From Schistosoma haematobium (lineage: Eukaryota; Platyhelminthes; Trematoda; Strigeidida; Schistosomatidae), in the NCBI RefSeq assembly GCF_000699445.3, contig NC_067200.1:15258510-15322509 (forward strand): a DNA stretch of 64,000 bases. The letters are read 5' to 3'. Shown piece by piece: positions 60,986 to 64,000 of the stretch (within the stretch, counting starts at the first letter, position 1; every line of letters begins with the position of its first letter). The notes under the pieces are model-generated. The model did no database searches. It saw only the letters and a list, made by a program, of their open reading frames with translations, and was not told the DNA's origin. The translations under genes and the position numbers were made by a program.

Positions 60986-62257
60986 AGCTATTTAGTTAGT
61001 ATTATAGTAGTTTCATGATTAAAAAGACCATCATATTTTACGGTATCTATTAATCATATAACTTCTAATGATTAATTTTCATTAATAACGTCACTTGAAA
61101 GCTACTTCCCTAACAGACATCAACCGGTTCTGATTGCAAATCGAAATCATGTTGTATCACACCAAATACCAAAATGTAAACCACAAATTTATTCAGTCAA
61201 GGGTAAATGATTACAACTTGTTCATGCTATGTAAAATATCAAAATATTTGTCTGGTCTTTTATGAAAATAAGCTGATAGCGTTAAGTGAACAGTTTTTCA
61301 TAATTTCATTCTTTTGAGAAGGCTGATATGAAGAACCGTTGGCGCAGGTACTAGTTTTAGCTTTAGATGAAGATATGTTACAAGAGCTATGTTGTTTAGT
61401 TTTGATTTTTTCATTGTCTCCCGAACTCACTTTAGCATAAACTTCAAAAACATGTTAATTTTAGGAATTTTTCTGCAAGTTGTGAAGAACTTTTTCTGTC
61501 AACATTATATGATTGTTTGATGTCAAAGTTTGGAATGTCACTATCTCTAAACTTATTTCGACTATTAACCTAAATGACCTGATTTTTGACTGTATAATGC
61601 TTGTGATTCTCCTAACTGATTTCTTACTGACCTGTACGTCCAGATTATAAAAATCTTCTAGCTATATTTTTTTCACCACTGCCCAGGATTTCGATGTTTG
61701 CTTCAATGAACTTATTTACACGATTATCAAGATACAATGATATAATCGAATAAACGCAGCTTAATAGTTATATGGTTTTCATGTACCTTGAAAGGGTGAT
61801 CACTTACTCAATTGAGACGACATGATTTGGTCAAAATCATGCTCTTAAGCTACAACTCATTATTCTTCACTAATTGCGAAATCATATGCTTCAATATAAT
61901 ATACTTAATTTCATCAACCGGTACCAGTGAGCTATGAATATTTCTAGAAAGCAATAAGTGTGAGCATATGTTATTGATGTGTCAGATAATTTTGGCAGCT
62001 CATAAATCTAAATTTCACATCCGGAATAGTGTTTCCAGGAAACATTAGATCTTCTGAACTTCTCTAACAACATGACTTCAGAAAAAACAACAAACCTTGT
62101 ACTCATATAGAGAAACAAACTTGAGGAAATAAAACATTTAAGTGTCAACTACCAAAGAAGTTAAAATATAAATATTCATCATACAAAATTTATTGATATG
62201 CATAAGGATACGAAATCATGAAGGTAAGATCTTAGTAAGTAAGGAAATGATATATAA
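60986..62257. other. AT-rich DNA, nothing recognised
   Basis: No repeat or coding signal that I can support. Confidence 0.5.
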
Positions 62258-62316
62258 GTCAGATAAATAAGAAGTTGTGGATGAAAATTTGAATATATGT
62301 GATGTTTTTAGATCCA

Positions 62317-62363
<47 letters not shown>

Positions 62364-62394
62364 ATTTTCATCTACAACTTCTTATTTATCTGAC
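62258..62394. repeat. TA microsatellite inside a 40-bp palindrome
   Basis: GTCAGATAAATAAGAAGTTG... on the left is matched by its complement on the right (arms of about 40 bp, one mismatch seen). Between them is a pure TA run (about 62320-62359). Confidence 0.88.
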
Positions 62395-63193
62395 CTTCAA
62401 CCACCTAGCATTGAAATGTAATCCATGTGATATTGAATCAAATTATCTATAGACTATATTGTAATCTGATCAGTAGTATTCAATCAATAATGAGAGGTGG
62501 AAAACATTAAACTGATTGCAATCCAGTTATCAAACGGTGAGGTCCCATAGTTTATTCGATAAAAAAAACATTTATCTAAATACTTCACAATCAATTCAAT
62601 CGAAAATGCTTTTTTTTGAAAAAAAACTTTATAAGTGACCAAAATGCTTAAGCTTAAAGTTAATGCATCCCTAAATGTATCCTTAAATTATTATGTAATA
62701 CATTGAAAAAGCTGAAAATTTCTCTAAAATGAATACATAGTGATATAGGACGAATAGGTTTACAAAAAAAGGTTGCCTCATTTAATTCCATAAATCATTA
62801 TGTCTCCTTAATGAACAAAAAGTATATAACTATGGTAACGCAGCATTTCCATTAAAAGAATTATGTTAACTTATTTTCATAAGGTATACAAATACTGTAC
62901 AAACTACATGGAACTAAGTAAACATTTAAATGAAAAAAAAAAATTATTCTCAGTCTACTTCTGTGTACTTTGGTAGAACGAAGTTAAATAATTCCTCTGG
63001 GAATATCTATGTACATATATATGGAGTGATAGATGGAAGAGAACAAAAAACATTATTAAGATTAATTAATTATTTTTCTACTGACTAATCAAAACGAAAC
63101 AAAATTATTTTATACAATTAACTTCTGTGTATGATTAAGTACATTACATTAGACAAACAATCCCTATTGAAATGAATATATATAAAGGTTTAT

Positions 63194-63355
63194 TTTATTA
63201 GTTAAGGTCATGACTTAATTGAAACTAGGTCACCATGGAAAACCTAGAAACACTGGGCAGCCGTTTCGTCCTGCTGTTGGGCTCTTCAGCAGTGCTTCAA
63301 TTGACTCATGATCTCAGCTAATAAAATTATTATAATATCCACAAAACCCCTTCTG
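63194..63355. mobile_element. Family B short inverted insertion with 14-bp TSD
   Basis: Flanked by ATATAAAGGTTTAT (63180-63193, 63356-63369). The left part is a minus-strand hammerhead plus tail, ending at the stem I foot (63295). The right part is plus-strand tail only. The junction has a GCTT microhomology. The hammerhead (CTGAAGA core) has lost the U before the cleavage base. Confidence 0.88.
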
Positions 63356-63484
63356 ATATAAAGGTTTATATTTAAGAAACCAATAACAGGGTTAGTGGCT
63401 ATGATTTGTTTGACTTTATTGTATAATATTTTCAACTCTAATTGTTACTCAGAACAATAGATAATGTTCATTTTGGTATATAGT

Positions 63485-63593
63485 TATTTGTATCAGAAGA
63501 GGTTTTGTGGATATTATAATAATTTTAATGGTTGAAATCATGAGTCAATTAAAACTAAACCATCATGGAAAACCTGGAAGCAATGGACGGCCG
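63485..63593 (-). mobile_element. Family B tail fragment
   Basis: Minus strand: begins at stem III (CGGCCGTCC) a few bases before the cleavage position and runs through the tail to the ATCAGAAG-complement end. Confidence 0.75.
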
Positions 63594-63750
63594 TAATATT
63601 TTATCAATAGAGAATAGTTCAGAATAACTTTGAAATAAATTTTGCATACATATTGAATCATTTTCAGTAAAATGCTACTAATCTTCAACTTGGTTCCAGT
63701 AAATTTTCTATCGTTTTAAAACATTTTGACTGTATTTCTCATGATGTTTT

Positions 63751-64000
63751 TCTTATATCCCGATGAGAATAATGAATGGTAACTCTTGAGAACTATTTAT
63801 GGATAAATACGATACATATACATTTATTGTATAATTACTAAGTAGCTAAACTATGCACATTCATTTCCCTGTTATTATGAGCTTTATTTTAACTTATGAA
63901 CTATTGTTATACGATTTACCATTCTTGAGTTATGCACAGTCTATTAATTACAGACTTCCACATTTACAGCCACTTTTGGCTAGATCTTGTATAAATGTTA
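63751..64000 (+). mobile_element. LTR running off the window end
   Basis: Starts TTATATCCCGATGAGAATAA and follows the 31 kb LTR through CCACTTTTGGC. Continues past 64000. Confidence 0.7.

Overview
The window is AT-rich, intron-rich, repeat-laden animal DNA that I assign to a blood fluke (Schistosoma). The assignment rests on the repeats: Sm-alpha-like repeats carrying a hammerhead ribozyme, an RTE-clade LINE (SR2/Perere-3-like), Penelope-like elements with a GIY-YIG endonuclease tail and their own hammerhead, and short LTRs. I cannot fix the species. Nothing bacterial is present (no operons, CRISPR or rRNA).

Host coding sequence is sparse. I support two exons, both on the minus strand. 6754-7400 is the first coding exon of a neuroglobin-like globin with a long low-complexity N-terminus; it ends in a phase-2 splice donor. 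55724-56137 is a 3'-terminal exon of an unrecognised gene, preceded by a splice acceptor and a long TA microsatellite. Most other open frames lie inside repeats or in AT-rich non-coding DNA.

Layout. 1-20 kb: hairpin-bearing TIR elements, Sm-alpha-like (family A) and tRNA-headed family B copies, small solo LTRs, the globin exon, and an RTE 3' end. 20-31 kb: largely unique DNA plus a Penelope fold-back (23.7-24.9 kb) and more A/B copies. 31-50 kb: an LTR at 31.0 kb, a fold-back at 33 kb, B copies, an RTE 3' copy at 41.3 kb, and LTRs at 46.4 and 49.5 kb. 48.7-53.7 kb is a nest of retroelements: RTE fragment (-), LTR (-), CR1-like fragment (+) and a near-complete but broken RTE (+). 53.7-64 kb: the unknown 3' exon, a family B multimer, a third ribozyme repeat (family C, 59.35-59.73 kb), an interrupted Penelope element, a TA palindrome, and an LTR leaving the window.

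The most striking system is the ribozyme-bearing retroposons. Three unrelated tRNA-like heads (A box plus B box) are each followed by a hammerhead core. The three families use different stem II and stem III sequences that still pair (stem III ACGCGCGU, ACGGCCGU and ACCUAGGU). Several copies are longer than one unit, with the post-ribozyme tail also present in front of the head, as expected from multimeric or circular RNA. At least four insertions flanked by exact 10-14 bp target-site duplications carry an inverted 5' part; one of them (43849-44539) appears to derive from a dimeric RNA. Three 5' junctions fall at the foot of ribozyme stem I, suggesting that reverse transcriptase stops there. 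The RTE LINE is a plausible, unproven source of the reverse transcriptase.
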